A stretch of DNA of 64,000 nucleotides from positions 248,001-312,000 of the forward strand of contig CAXMMQ010000009.1 in the NCBI GenBank assembly GCA_963693035.2, read 5' to 3'. Below, in pieces: positions 1-9,726 of the stretch. The position numbers and the translations under genes are program-made. The notes beneath the pieces were generated by a model. It did not search any database. It worked only from the letters and a program-made list of their open reading frames with translations, and was not told the DNA's origin. The stretch's first letter is position 1, and every line of letters begins with the position of its first letter. The DNA comes from Lichenicoccus sp963693035 (GTDB lineage Bacteria > Pseudomonadota > Alphaproteobacteria > Acetobacterales > Acetobacteraceae).

Positions 1-696
1 TTGCTGAACCAGGCCGGCATCGCGCAGATCGACTTCCTGCCGCAGCGCCGGCTGGCGGAACTGGCCAGCATCGGCCCGGCCACGCGCTACCTGCTGGCGC
101 AGCCGTTCCTGGCGGTCACCGCCAAGGCGCTCGAGGCGCGTGGCGCGCAGCGGATTGCGGCGCCGTTCCCGATCGGCATCGAAGGCACCACGCTCTGGCT
201 CGAAGCGGCGTGCCGGGCGTTCGGCATCGCGCCGGCGATCATCGGGCGACTGTCCGAGGCACCGCGGGCGCGCGCCGAGGCGGCCCTGGCGCGGGCACGC
301 GGCGCGCTTGCCGGACGCAGCGTGTTCTTCTTTCCGGACAGCCAACTCGAAATTCCGCTGGCGCGTTTCCTCGCCCGCGAGATGTCGATGCGGCTGATCG
401 AGGTCGGCACGCCGTATCTGCATCGACAGCACCTCGCCGAGGAACTGGCGATGCTGCCGGCGGTGCAGATCAGCGAAGGCCAGGATGTCGACCTGCAGCT
501 CGATCGCTGCCATGCCGCACGGCCCGACCTCGTGGTCTGCGGGTTGGGCCTCGCCAACCCCCTCGAAGCGGCCGGCATTGCCACCAAATGGTCGATCGAG
601 CTGCTGTTCAGCCCGATCCATGGCTACGAGCAGGCGGCCGACCTTGCCAACCTGTTCGTCCGTCCGCTGGCGCGACGCGCCATGCTGGAGGTCTAG
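1..696 (+). CDS. bchN: BchN, dark protochlorophyllide reductase subunit N (5' truncated)
   Basis: C-terminal 231 residues of the N subunit of the light-independent (dark-operative) protochlorophyllide reductase. With BchB it forms the nitrogenase MoFe-like NB heterotetramer that receives electrons from BchL and reduces ring D of protochlorophyllide. The family is normally about 420 residues, so roughly half the gene lies before the window. The TTG at base 1 is only where the window opens, not a real start. Identification rests on the conserved tail (GIATKWSIELLFSPIHG) and on bchB starting 3 bp after the TAG stop. The cluster-binding cysteines of BchN are in the missing part. Confidence 0.95.
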   Translation: MLNQAGIAQIDFLPQRRLAELASIGPATRYLLAQPFLAVTAKALEARGAQRIAAPFPIGIEGTTLWLEAACRAFGIAPAIIGRLSEAPRARAEAALARARGALAGRSVFFFPDSQLEIPLARFLAREMSMRLIEVGTPYLHRQHLAEELAMLPAVQISEGQDVDLQLDRCHAARPDLVVCGLGLANPLEAAGIATKWSIELLFSPIHGYEQAADLANLFVRPLARRAMLEV

Positions 697-699
697 GGC

Positions 700-2250
700 A
701 TGGAACTGTCGCTCTGGACCTACGAGGGACCACCGCATGTGGGCGCGATGCGGATCGCATCCGCGATGCAGGGCGTGCACTACGTGCTGCATTCGCCGCA
801 GGGCGACACCTACGCCGACCTGCTGTTCACGATGATCGAGCGGCGCAACACGCGGCCGCCGGTGACCTACACCACCTTCCAGGCGCGCGACCTCGGCGGC
901 GACACCGCCACCCTGTTCAAGGACGCCGCGCGCGAGGCCTGCGCGCGCTTCAGGCCGCAGGCGCTGCTGGTCGGAGCGAGCTGCACCGCGGAACTGATCC
1001 AGGACGATCCGGGCGGCCTCGCACGGGCGCTGGGCCTCGACGTGCCGGTGATCGCGCTGGAGCTGCCCTCCTACCAGCGCAAGGAGAACTGGGGCGCGGC
1101 GGAGACCTTCTACCAGCTCGTGCGCACCTTCGCGGTGCAGGCGAGGGGTGAAAGCACGGACAATCGCCCGAGCTGCAACCTGCTCGGTCCGGCGAGCCTC
1201 GGTTTCCGCCATCGCGACGACGTTCGCGAAGTGATCGACCTGCTCACGCGACTCGGCGTGCGGGTCAATGTGACGGCGCCGCTCGGTGCCTCACCCGCCG
1301 ACCTCGCGCGGCTCGGCGACGCCGATTTCAACATCGTGCTGTATCCCGAGATCGCCGATCCCACGGCGCGCTACCTGGAAAAGCGCTTCGGTCAGAAATC
1401 GGTGCGCAGCATCCCGATTGGCGTTACCGGGACCCGCGCATTCATCGAGGAGGTGATGCAGGCGGCCGGCCTGCCGCCGATCGATGCCGAGGCACTGGGA
1501 CGCGCCTGCGGCCTGCGGCTGCCCTGGTACTCGCGCTCGGTCGACTCTACCTACCTCACCGGCAAGCGCGTCTTTATCTTCGGCGATGCCACGCACGCAA
1601 TCGCTGCCGCGCGTGTCGCAAGCCGCGAATTCGGCTTTACCGTCGTCGGCCTCGGTTCGTATTCCCGCGAGCAGGCCCGCGACGTACGCGAGGCGGCGGC
1701 GTCATACGGGCTCACCGCCCTGATCACCGACGATCATCTCGATGTGGAAGCCGCGATCGAGGCGCTGCAACCGGAACTGGTGCTCGGCACCCAGATGGAG
1801 CGCCATATCGCCAAGCGGCAGGGCATCGGCTGCGCGGTGATCTCGGCGCCGGTGCACGTGCAGGATTTCCCGGCGCGCTACTCGCCGCAGATGGGCTTCG
1901 AGGGTGCGAACGTGCTGTTCGATACCTGGGTGCACCCGTTGATGATGGGGCTCGAGGAGCATCTGCTGGCGATGTTCCGCGAGGATTTCGAGTTCCATCC
2001 CGACGCCCAGCCCTCGCATCTGGGTGCCGCGGCGCCGGTGCTTGTGCCCGCGCCGGTGGCGCCCGAGCCGCCGGAACCCCAGGCTGCCGAAACCGGCTGG
2101 GCGCTGGAGGCCGAGCGCGAGCTGCGTCGCATTCCGATCTTCGTGCGTGGCAAGGCCCGCCGCAACACAGAGTCGTTCGCTCGCGAGCGCGGGCTTTCCC
2201 TGATCACAGTCGAGACGCTGTATGATGCAAAAGCCCATTTCGCGCGCTGA
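700..2250 (+). CDS. bchB: BchB, dark protochlorophyllide reductase subunit B
   Basis: Catalytic partner of BchN (516 residues). The key residues are visible: Asp36 in HSPQGDTYAD, the unusual aspartate ligand of the NB [4Fe-4S] cluster, and Cys95 in GASCTAEL. The N-terminal nitrogenase-like domain spans about residues 1-420. A proline/alanine-rich linker (about 440-465) then leads to the small C-terminal helical domain (ELRRIPIFVRGKAR, about 472-516) typical of BchB/ChlB. The ATG lies 3 bp after the bchN stop. The 3' end overlaps the preferred bchH start by 29 bp. Confidence 0.97.
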   Translation: MELSLWTYEGPPHVGAMRIASAMQGVHYVLHSPQGDTYADLLFTMIERRNTRPPVTYTTFQARDLGGDTATLFKDAAREACARFRPQALLVGASCTAELIQDDPGGLARALGLDVPVIALELPSYQRKENWGAAETFYQLVRTFAVQARGESTDNRPSCNLLGPASLGFRHRDDVREVIDLLTRLGVRVNVTAPLGASPADLARLGDADFNIVLYPEIADPTARYLEKRFGQKSVRSIPIGVTGTRAFIEEVMQAAGLPPIDAEALGRACGLRLPWYSRSVDSTYLTGKRVFIFGDATHAIAAARVASREFGFTVVGLGSYSREQARDVREAAASYGLTALITDDHLDVEAAIEALQPELVLGTQMERHIAKRQGIGCAVISAPVHVQDFPARYSPQMGFEGANVLFDTWVHPLMMGLEEHLLAMFREDFEFHPDAQPSHLGAAAPVLVPAPVAPEPPEPQAAETGWALEAERELRRIPIFVRGKARRNTESFARERGLSLITVETLYDAKAHFAR

Positions 2251-5200
2251 AATGCCTCTTGTCCGGATCGTCATCGTCACGATGGACAGCCATCTGGCGC
2301 AGGCGGCCACCGCCGCCGGAGAGATCCTGCGGCGCGATCTTCCCGGCCTGCAACTCGTGGTGCACGCGGCCGACGAATGGAGCCACGATCCGGCGCTGCT
2401 AGAGGCCTGCCACGCCGACATCGCGCGCGGCGACATCGTGATCACCACCATGCTGTTCATGGACGACCATATCCAGGCGGTGCTGCCGGCACTGCAAGCG
2501 CGACGCGAACAGTGCGACGCGATGGTCTGCTGCCTGAGTGCCGGCGAGATCGTGCGCCTGACCCGGATCGGCCGCTTCAACATGTCGGCCGAGGCGACCG
2601 GCATGATGGGCATGCTCAAGCGCCTGCGCGGCTCGCGCGGCAAGGGAACTTCCACCAGCGGCCGCGACCAGATGGCGATGCTCAAGCGCCTGCCGAAGCT
2701 GCTGCGCTTCATCCCCGGCCCGGCCCAGGATGCGCGCGCCTATTTCCTCTGTCTGCAGTACTGGCTGGCGGGATCGGAGATCAACCTGGTCGGCATGATG
2801 CGCCTGCTGGTGGATCGCTATGCCGCCGGCCCGCGCCAGGCGCTGCGCGGCACGCTGCCCGCCGCACCCCCGGTCGAATATCCCGATGTCGGGCTGTACC
2901 ATCCGGCCGCCAGGGGCCGCATCGTCGAGCGCATCGAGCAGCTTCCGGCCCGGGGCGGCGAGAAGGGACGCGGCGAGGCGGGGACCGTCGGGCTGCTGCT
3001 GATGCGCTCCTACGTGCTGGCCGGCAACGCAGCGCACTATGACGGTGTCATTGCGTCCCTCGAGGCACGCGGCCTGCGGGTGATCCCGGCCTTCGCCTCC
3101 GGCCTCGACAGCCGCCCGGCGATCGAGGCGTATTTCCTGCGCGATGGCGTGACCACCATCGACGCGCTGCTGTCGCTGACCGGATTCTCCCTCGTGGGCG
3201 GCCCGGCCTACAACGACGCCAAGGCGGCCGAGGCGATCCTTGCTCAGCTCGACGTGCCGTATGTCGCCGCCCATCCGGCGGAGTTCCAGACGCTGCAGCA
3301 GTGGCAGCAGGACCCGCGCGGCCTGCTGCCGGTCGAGGCGGCGATGATGGTGGCGATCCCGGAACTCGACGGCGCGATCTGGCCGATGACCTATGGCGGG
3401 CGCTCGTCGGAAGCCGAGGAAGGCCAGCAGCGCCAGATGGAGGTGCATCCGGAGCGTGCCTCGATGCTCGCCTCGAGGGTCGCCAAGCTCGCCGCGCTGC
3501 GCCGCAGCCAGCGCGCCGAGCGCCGCCTCGCCATCGTGCTGTTCAATTTCCCGCCGAACGCGGGAGCCGCGGGCACCGCCGCGTATCTCTCGGTGTTCGA
3601 GAGCCTGCAGAACACGCTGGAGTCGCTCGCCGCCGGTGGCTATGCGGTCGACGTACCCGCGGATGTCGACGCACTGCGCGAGCGCGTGCTTCAAGGCAAT
3701 TCCCGGCTGCTCGGCACCGATGCCAACGTCGCGCACCGCATCCCGGCGGCGGAGCACGTGCGGCGCGAGCGCTGGCTCGCCGATATCGAGCGCCAGTGGG
3801 GCCCGGCGCCCGGGCGGCAGAGCAGCGACGGCAGCTCGATCCAGGTGCTGGGCTGCCAGTTCGGCAACATCTTCGTCGGCATCCAGCCCTCCTTCGGCTA
3901 CGAGGGCGATCCGATGCGCATGCTGTTCGAGCACGGCTCGTCGCCGACGCACGCCATGTCCGCCTTCTACCGCTACCTGCGCGAGGATTTCGCGGCGCAC
4001 GCGGTGCTGCATTTCGGCACCCACGGCGCGCTCGAGTTCCTGCCTGGCAAGCATGCCGGCATGTCCGGCGCCTGCTGGCCCGACCGTCTGATCGGCGACC
4101 TGCCGAACTACTACCTGTATGCCGCCAACAACCCGTCCGAGGGCATGCTCGCCAAGCGCCGCACGGGTGCCACCATGATCAGCTACATGACGCCGCCGCT
4201 CGGCACCGCCGGCCTGTATCGCGGCCTGCTCGACCTCAAATCCAGCATCGATCGCTGGCGCACGCTGGAGCCCGATGCGGACGCCGAGCAGCGGGCCTCC
4301 CTGGTGTCGCTGCTGCAGGCCCAGGCGGCCGCGGTCGATCTCTGCGCGGCCGTTCCCGCCTGGCTCGCGCAGGACGTGATCCTGCTGGTGAATGCCCTGC
4401 GCACGGATCTGCACGAGCTCGAGCAGACGCTGATCCCGCACGGCCTGCATGTGGTCGGCCGGCCGATGGACGCGGATGCCAGGGCATCGATGCTGGATGC
4501 GGCGGGGCTCGCCGATCCGGAGCGCCGCGCCGCCATCGACGCCCTGCTCGGACAGGACCACGAGAGCCCGGCGATCCTGCACGCGCTCGATGCCCGCTAC
4601 GTGCGCCCGGTGGTCGGCGGCGACTTCGTGCGCAGCCCGGACATGCTGCCGACCGGACGCAATCTGCACGGGCTCGACCCGTTCCGCATTCCCAGCGCCT
4701 TTGCGGTGCAGGACGGCGCGCTGCAGGCCGAGCGGCTGCTTGAGCGGCACCGCACCGAAGGCCACGCGCTGCCGGAGACCATCGCGATGGTGCTGTGGGG
4801 CACCGACAACCTCAAGACCGAGGGCGGGCCGCTCTCGCAGGCGCTGTGGCTGATGGGCTCCGAGCCGAAGCATGACAGCTATGGCCGGCTGACCGGCGCG
4901 CAGCTGGTGCCGCTCGAGCGCCTCGGCCGGCCGCGGATCGACGTGGTGCTGACCCTGTCGGGCATCTTCCGCGACCTGCTGCCGCTGCAGATGCGCCTGC
5001 TCGCGGAAGCCGCGTTCCTCGCCGCGAGCGCGGACGAGGCGCCGGAGCAGAATTTCATCCGCAAGCACGTGCTGGCGTTCATCGCCGAAAAAGGCGGCTC
5101 GATCGAGGATGCGGCGCTGCGGGTGTTCGGCAATTCCAGCGACGCCTACGGCTCCAACGTCAACCTGCTGATCGGGCAGGGCGGCTGGAGCGACGAGAAC

Positions 5201-5848
5201 GAGCTGGCCGACGTGTTCGTCAAGCGCAAGGGCCATGCCTACGGCATCGATGGCCGCGCGCGCCGGCAGGATGCGCTGCTGTCGCATATCCTCGGCCGTG
5301 TCGACGTCGCCTACCAGAACCTCGAATCCGTCGAGGTGGGCGTCACCACGATCGACCATTATTTCGACACGCTGGGCGGCATCGGACGCGCCGTGCAACG
5401 GGCCCGCGGCACCCAGGCGCAGATCTATATCGGCGACCAGACCCGTGGCGCCGGCAGCGTGCGCACGCTGGGCGAGCAGATCTCGCTGGAGACACGCACC
5501 CGCACGCTGAACCCGGCCTGGTACGAGGCGCTGCTGGCGCATGGCAGCGAGGGCGTGCGCAACCTCGAGGCGCAGGTCACCAACACGCTCGGCTGGTCGG
5601 CGACCACCGGGCAGGTGGCGCCGTGGGTGTACCGTCAGATGACGGAGACCTTCGTGCAGGAGAAGCAGATGCGCGAGCGGCTGTCGGCGCTGAACCCGAC
5701 GGCGTCGGCGCAGATCATCAACCGCCTGATCGAGGCGAGCGAGCGCAACTACTGGTCTCCGGATCCGGCGATGCTGGATGACCTGCACCAAGCCAGCGAG
5801 GAGCTGGAGGATCGTCTCGAAGGCGTCGTAACCGAAGTGGCAGCTTGA
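2222..5848 (+). CDS. bchH: BchH, magnesium chelatase large (porphyrin-binding) subunit
   Basis: 1208-residue H subunit of Mg chelatase, which binds protoporphyrin IX and receives Mg2+ with the BchI/BchD AAA+ motor encoded further down. It is the first committed enzyme of bacteriochlorophyll synthesis. The CobN/BchH family is clear from the N-terminal VRIVIVTMDSHLA and from FGTHGALEFLPGKHAGMSG, NYYLYAANNPSEGMLAKRR and YGSNVNLLIGQGGW. The length is normal. Two in-frame starts are possible: ATG 2222, inside bchB, and ATG 2252, one base after the bchB stop. Neither has a good ribosome binding site. 2222 gives an N-terminus (MQKPISRAEMPLVR) resembling other BchH leaders. Confidence 0.97.
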   Translation: MMQKPISRAEMPLVRIVIVTMDSHLAQAATAAGEILRRDLPGLQLVVHAADEWSHDPALLEACHADIARGDIVITTMLFMDDHIQAVLPALQARREQCDAMVCCLSAGEIVRLTRIGRFNMSAEATGMMGMLKRLRGSRGKGTSTSGRDQMAMLKRLPKLLRFIPGPAQDARAYFLCLQYWLAGSEINLVGMMRLLVDRYAAGPRQALRGTLPAAPPVEYPDVGLYHPAARGRIVERIEQLPARGGEKGRGEAGTVGLLLMRSYVLAGNAAHYDGVIASLEARGLRVIPAFASGLDSRPAIEAYFLRDGVTTIDALLSLTGFSLVGGPAYNDAKAAEAILAQLDVPYVAAHPAEFQTLQQWQQDPRGLLPVEAAMMVAIPELDGAIWPMTYGGRSSEAEEGQQRQMEVHPERASMLASRVAKLAALRRSQRAERRLAIVLFNFPPNAGAAGTAAYLSVFESLQNTLESLAAGGYAVDVPADVDALRERVLQGNSRLLGTDANVAHRIPAAEHVRRERWLADIERQWGPAPGRQSSDGSSIQVLGCQFGNIFVGIQPSFGYEGDPMRMLFEHGSSPTHAMSAFYRYLREDFAAHAVLHFGTHGALEFLPGKHAGMSGACWPDRLIGDLPNYYLYAANNPSEGMLAKRRTGATMISYMTPPLGTAGLYRGLLDLKSSIDRWRTLEPDADAEQRASLVSLLQAQAAAVDLCAAVPAWLAQDVILLVNALRTDLHELEQTLIPHGLHVVGRPMDADARASMLDAAGLADPERRAAIDALLGQDHESPAILHALDARYVRPVVGGDFVRSPDMLPTGRNLHGLDPFRIPSAFAVQDGALQAERLLERHRTEGHALPETIAMVLWGTDNLKTEGGPLSQALWLMGSEPKHDSYGRLTGAQLVPLERLGRPRIDVVLTLSGIFRDLLPLQMRLLAEAAFLAASADEAPEQNFIRKHVLAFIAEKGGSIEDAALRVFGNSSDAYGSNVNLLIGQGGWSDENELADVFVKRKGHAYGIDGRARRQDALLSHILGRVDVAYQNLESVEVGVTTIDHYFDTLGGIGRAVQRARGTQAQIYIGDQTRGAGSVRTLGEQISLETRTRTLNPAWYEALLAHGSEGVRNLEAQVTNTLGWSATTGQVAPWVYRQMTETFVQEKQMRERLSALNPTASAQIINRLIEASERNYWSPDPAMLDDLHQASEELEDRLEGVVTEVAA

Positions 5849-5850
5849 AC

Positions 5851-6795
5851 ATGGATGATGTGCGGACAGCGTTGCGGAGCGCCGCCACCGGTTGCTCCTC
5901 CTGCGAGAGCCTTCCGCTCGGTGCCCGCACCGGCGATGACGGCGAGGGCAGCGTGCAGGTCAGGCTCGATACCGGGCGAGGGGCGCGGGCGGCGCGCACC
6001 TTTGCGATCTACGGCAAGGGCGGCATCGGCAAGAGCACGACCTCGTCCAACCTGTCGCTGGCCTTTGCGAAACTCGGCCACCGGGTGCTGCAGATCGGCT
6101 GCGACCCCAAGCACGACTCCACCTTTACCCTGACCAAGCGGCTGATCCCCACGGTGATCGACGTGCTGGAAAGCGTGGATTTCCATCCGGAGGAGTTGCG
6201 GCCGGAGGATTTCGTGTTCGAAGGCACCGGCGGCGTGATGTGCGTCGAGGCCGGTGGACCGCCCGCCGGCACCGGCTGCGGCGGCTACGTGGTCGGCCAG
6301 ACCGTGAAGCTGCTCAAGGAGCATCACCTGCTCGAGGATACCGACGTGGTGATCTTCGACGTGCTGGGCGACGTGGTGTGCGGCGGCTTCGCGGCTCCGC
6401 TGCAGCATGCCGACCAGGCGCTGGTGGTGGCCGCCAACGACTTCGACTCGATCTTTGCGATGAACCGCATCGTCGCCGCGATCGCCGCCAAGGCGCGCAA
6501 CTACGATGTCCGGCTCGGCGGCGTGATCGTCAACCGCAGCGCCGCCGTCGACCAGATCGAGCTGTACAACCAGGCGGTCGGCATGCGCACGCTGGCGCAT
6601 TTTCCCGACCTCGACGTGATCCGGCGCTCGCGGCTGAAGAAATCGACCCTCTTCGAGATGGAGGCGACGCCGGAGGTCGCGTCGGTGCAGGCGGAATATC
6701 TGCGGCTGGCGAAATCCCTCTGGGACGGCGTATCGCCGCTGGTGGCGCAGCCGATGAAGGACCGCGACATCTTCGACCTGCTGGGCTTCGAATGA
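5851..6795 (+). CDS. bchL: BchL, dark protochlorophyllide reductase iron protein
   Basis: 314-residue nitrogenase NifH-like ATPase, the homodimeric electron donor to BchN-BchB. The P-loop GKGGIGKST is near residue 55. The two cysteines that bridge the dimer [4Fe-4S] cluster are visible in GGVMCVEAGG/GTGCGGYVVG and VLGDVVCGGFA. An N-terminal extension of about 50 residues with a Cys pair (TGCSSC) precedes the ATPase core, as in proteobacterial BchL. ATG 5851 is preferred over an in-frame TTG two codons upstream that overlaps the bchH stop. The 3' end overlaps bchM by 4 bp (ATGA). Confidence 0.97.
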   Translation: MDDVRTALRSAATGCSSCESLPLGARTGDDGEGSVQVRLDTGRGARAARTFAIYGKGGIGKSTTSSNLSLAFAKLGHRVLQIGCDPKHDSTFTLTKRLIPTVIDVLESVDFHPEELRPEDFVFEGTGGVMCVEAGGPPAGTGCGGYVVGQTVKLLKEHHLLEDTDVVIFDVLGDVVCGGFAAPLQHADQALVVAANDFDSIFAMNRIVAAIAAKARNYDVRLGGVIVNRSAAVDQIELYNQAVGMRTLAHFPDLDVIRRSRLKKSTLFEMEATPEVASVQAEYLRLAKSLWDGVSPLVAQPMKDRDIFDLLGFE

Positions 6796-7493
6796 TGGCT
6801 GCGGTCCCGTACATCCAGCGACGCGGCGAGCTCGAGACCTATTTCGACCGCACGGCGCTCGAGGCCTGGGCCAGGCTCACCTCGGACGCGCCTGTCGGCA
6901 GCATACGCGCCACCGTGCGCGCCGGCCGCGATCGCATGCGCAGCACGCTGCTGAGCTGGCTTCCCGACGATCTCGCCGGCTGCCGCCTGCTCGATGCCGG
7001 CTGCGGCACCGGCAGCCTCTCGGTCGAGGCGGCGCGCCGCGGCGCGGAGGTGATCGCCGTCGACCTGTCACCGAAGCTGCTCGACCTCGCCCGCAGCCGG
7101 GTGCCGGCAGGGCTTGCGGGCCGCATCACCTTCCAGTCCGGCGACATGCTCGACGATCAGCTCGGCCGCTTCGACCATGTCGTGGCGATGGACAGCCTGA
7201 TCCACTACCCGGCACCGGAGATGGCGCGCGCGGTGGCCGAGCTGGTCTCGCGCACCCGCCGCTCGCTCGCGTTCACCTTCGCGCCGCGCACGCCAATGCT
7301 CAGTGCGATGCATGCCGCCGGCCGGCTGTTCCCGCGCGCCGAGCGCGCGCCGGCGATCGAGCCGGTGTCGCCGCGGCGGATCGCGCACCTGCTGGGCGGC
7401 ACGCCGGACGCTGCCGGGTGGCGCGCCGGACGCAGCCTGCGCGTGAAGAGCAGCTTCTACATCTCCGAGGCGATGGAGATCGTGCGGCAATGA
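6792..7493 (+). CDS. bchM: BchM, Mg-protoporphyrin IX O-methyltransferase
   Basis: 233-residue SAM-dependent methyltransferase that methylates the ring C propionate of Mg-protoporphyrin IX and so supplies the substrate of AcsF. The glycine-rich SAM site DAGCGTGSLSVEAARRG is at about residues 75-90, and the family motif FTFAPRTPML is near residue 160. The open frame runs much further upstream, but ATG 6792 overlaps the bchL stop as ATGA and gives the normal length. The N-terminal YIQRRGELETYFDRTALEAW is typical. The stop overlaps lhaA by 4 bp. Confidence 0.95.
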   Translation: MMAAVPYIQRRGELETYFDRTALEAWARLTSDAPVGSIRATVRAGRDRMRSTLLSWLPDDLAGCRLLDAGCGTGSLSVEAARRGAEVIAVDLSPKLLDLARSRVPAGLAGRITFQSGDMLDDQLGRFDHVVAMDSLIHYPAPEMARAVAELVSRTRRSLAFTFAPRTPMLSAMHAAGRLFPRAERAPAIEPVSPRRIAHLLGGTPDAAGWRAGRSLRVKSSFYISEAMEIVRQ

Positions 7494-8923
7494 GCCAGGC
7501 CGACTCCGCAAGCCGCGTCGCCCGGAGCTGGAACTGGGTCGGCCTGCGCAACCTGCCGATGGCGGAGGCGCATGTCGGCATCACGTTGCGGCGGCTGCTG
7601 CGCCTGTCGATGTTCCAGGTTTCGGTCGGCATGGTGCTGGCGCTGGTCATCGGCACGCTGAACCGGGTGATGATCGTCGAACTCGGTGTTCCGGCCCGCC
7701 TCGTCGGGTTGATGGTCGCACTGCCGCTGCTGCTGGCACCTTTCCGCGCCGTCATCGGGTTTCGCTCCGACATGCACACCTCGGTGCTGGGCTGGCGGCG
7801 GGTGCCGTTCCTGTGGATCGGCACCCTGCTGCAGTTCGGCGGCCTCGCGATCATGCCGTTCGCGCTGCTGTTGCTGTCGCAGGGCACGCCGTCCACGGCG
7901 GTGGTGGGCGAGCTGGGCGCCGGCTTTGCCTTCCTGCTGGTCGGCGCCGGGCTGCACACCACGCAGACGGTCGGACTTGCGCTGGCGACGGATATTGTTC
8001 CGCCCCGGTCGCGTCCGCTGGTGGTGGCCTTGCTCTGCGTCATGCTGCTGGTCGGCGTGCTGCTGAGCGCGCTGGTGTTCGGGGCGCTGCTGGCGAATTT
8101 CAGCGAGAAGCGCCTGATCCAGGTGGTGCAGGGCGCCGCCACTGTCGTCGTGGGATTGAACGGCGTCGCGTTGTGGAAGCAGGAGCCGCGCTCTGCCTCG
8201 GTGCTCATCGAGCAGGCCGTGCGGCCGCGCCTGGGCGATGCATGGCGCACCATGCGTCGCGAGCCTGATCTGCGCCGGCGCCTGGTCGCGGTTGGTCTCG
8301 GCACGGTCGCCTTCAGCCTGCAGGACGTGCTGCTCGAGCCGTACGGCGGACAGGTCCTGCATCTGCGTGTCGGCGCCACCACCGCGCTGACGGCACTCCT
8401 GGCGGTCGGCGGCCTCTGCGGCTTCGGGCTCGCGGCGCGGCTGCTGCTGCGCGGCATGGACCGCTACCGGGTCGCCGCCATCGGCGCCCTGGCCGGCCTG
8501 CCGGCCTTCGCCGCGGTCATCCTGGCGGCACCACTGCAATCCGCCGCGGTGTTTGCCGCGGGCACCACCTGCGTCGGCTTCGGCGCCGCATTGTTCCTGG
8601 CAGGAACGCTGTCCGGCGCGATGGATGCGGCGCAGGACGGCAGCCACGGGCTTGCGCTGGGCACATGGGGTGCGGTGCAATCATTCGCCGCCGGTGCCGC
8701 CATCGCGCTTGGCGCCGGCCTGCGCGATTTCGTGGGCGCATCGGCACGGACCGGCATGTTCGGCAGCGGCCTCGCCGCCGACACCGCCGGCTACGACGCG
8801 GTCTACCTGTTCGAGATCGCCTTGCTGTTCTTCACCCTGGCGGCCCTCGGGCCGCTGGTCCGGTTCCGGCTTCCGTCCGGGTCGACCGGCTTCCCCATCC
8901 AACAGGAGATCAGCCGATGCTGA
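7490..8923 (+). CDS. lhaA: LhaA/PucC-family light-harvesting 1 assembly transporter
   Basis: 477-residue polytopic membrane protein of the BCD (PucC/LhaA) branch of the major facilitator superfamily, with about 12 membrane segments. The family is involved in assembly of light-harvesting complex 1, probably by handling bacteriochlorophyll or LH polypeptides. N-terminal landmarks are NWVGLRNLPMAEAHVGITLRRLLRLSMFQVS-type sequence and GFRSDMHTSVLGWRRVPFLW. The position between bchM and puhA is the standard one for lhaA, formerly orf477/F1696. The start overlaps the bchM stop (ATGA). The stop overlaps puhA by 7 bp. Confidence 0.93.
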   Translation: MSQADSASRVARSWNWVGLRNLPMAEAHVGITLRRLLRLSMFQVSVGMVLALVIGTLNRVMIVELGVPARLVGLMVALPLLLAPFRAVIGFRSDMHTSVLGWRRVPFLWIGTLLQFGGLAIMPFALLLLSQGTPSTAVVGELGAGFAFLLVGAGLHTTQTVGLALATDIVPPRSRPLVVALLCVMLLVGVLLSALVFGALLANFSEKRLIQVVQGAATVVVGLNGVALWKQEPRSASVLIEQAVRPRLGDAWRTMRREPDLRRRLVAVGLGTVAFSLQDVLLEPYGGQVLHLRVGATTALTALLAVGGLCGFGLAARLLLRGMDRYRVAAIGALAGLPAFAAVILAAPLQSAAVFAAGTTCVGFGAALFLAGTLSGAMDAAQDGSHGLALGTWGAVQSFAAGAAIALGAGLRDFVGASARTGMFGSGLAADTAGYDAVYLFEIALLFFTLAALGPLVRFRLPSGSTGFPIQQEISRC

Positions 8924-9726
8924 GAGGCTCGCTGACCGGCTATGTCGACATCGCGCAGGTCACGCTCTACGTGTTCTGGGCGTTCTTTGCAGGCCTGATT
9001 TTCTACCTGCAGCGCGAGAGTCATCGCGAGGGCTATCCGCTGGTGTCCGCGGTGCCCGGCAAGACCGGGGAGCTCTCGCAATCCGATGTGGTTCCGCCCT
9101 CCGCGCCGGTGAAGCGGTTCAAGCTGTTCCACGGCGGTTTCACCATCACGCCCGACACCTCGCCGCCACGCGGGCCCGAGGGTGCGATCCCGGCGGCCCT
9201 GTTCCCGGGCGCGCCGCTGGACCCGACCGGTGACGCGCTCATCGACGGGCTCGGCCCGGCCTCGTATGCATTCCGCGCCGATGAGCCCGATCTCACCATC
9301 GAGGGCAATCCGAGATACGTCCCGCTGCGCAGCGCGCCGGGCTACAACATCGATACCCGCCTGCCGAACCCGATCGGCATGAACGTGGTCGGCGTGGACG
9401 GCGTGCGGGCCGGCACCTGCATCGATGTCTGGTTCGACATCGTCGAGAACGAGGTGGTGTTCCTGGAGGTGGCGCTGCCGGAGCCGTTCGCCAAGCGCGT
9501 CCTGGTCCCGCAGGGCTTCGTGCGCTACCGCCCGCGCACCAACATCGCATCGGTGCGGGCGCTGTCGGCGGAACGCTTCGCCGGCATCCCGCAGCCGCGC
9601 GTCGAAGGCCGTATCACCCGGCTCGAGGAGGACAAGATCCTCGGATATTTCGGCGGTGGCGCCTTCTACGGCATGCCGCGCCGTCCTGGGACGGCGCTCA
9701 CATCTGCGCCGGGAGCGGTGCTGTGA
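8917..9726 (+). CDS. puhA: PuhA, photosynthetic reaction centre H subunit
   Basis: 269-residue H subunit of the type II reaction centre. A single transmembrane helix (about residues 10-32, VTLYVFWAFFAGLIFYL) is followed by a cytoplasmic beta-barrel domain that caps PufL/PufM and supports proton delivery to the secondary quinone. GYVDIAQ at the N-terminus and NPIGMNVVGVDG and the KILGYFGGG tail are family signatures. AGGAG at 8903-8907 precedes ATG 8917, which overlaps the lhaA stop by 7 bp (ATGCTGA). It is the first of the puhABC genes. Confidence 0.97.
   Translation: MLRGSLTGYVDIAQVTLYVFWAFFAGLIFYLQRESHREGYPLVSAVPGKTGELSQSDVVPPSAPVKRFKLFHGGFTITPDTSPPRGPEGAIPAALFPGAPLDPTGDALIDGLGPASYAFRADEPDLTIEGNPRYVPLRSAPGYNIDTRLPNPIGMNVVGVDGVRAGTCIDVWFDIVENEVVFLEVALPEPFAKRVLVPQGFVRYRPRTNIASVRALSAERFAGIPQPRVEGRITRLEEDKILGYFGGGAFYGMPRRPGTALTSAPGAVL

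Noticed and set aside
2399..5791. A very long minus-strand open frame opposite bchH
   Set aside because: It is a codon-bias shadow of bchH in high-GC DNA: rich in Arg, His, Gln and Ala, with no domain, signal or ribosome binding site.
5845..5850. TTG start of bchL overlapping the bchH stop
   Set aside because: In frame, but adds only two residues; ATG 5851 is the more likely start.
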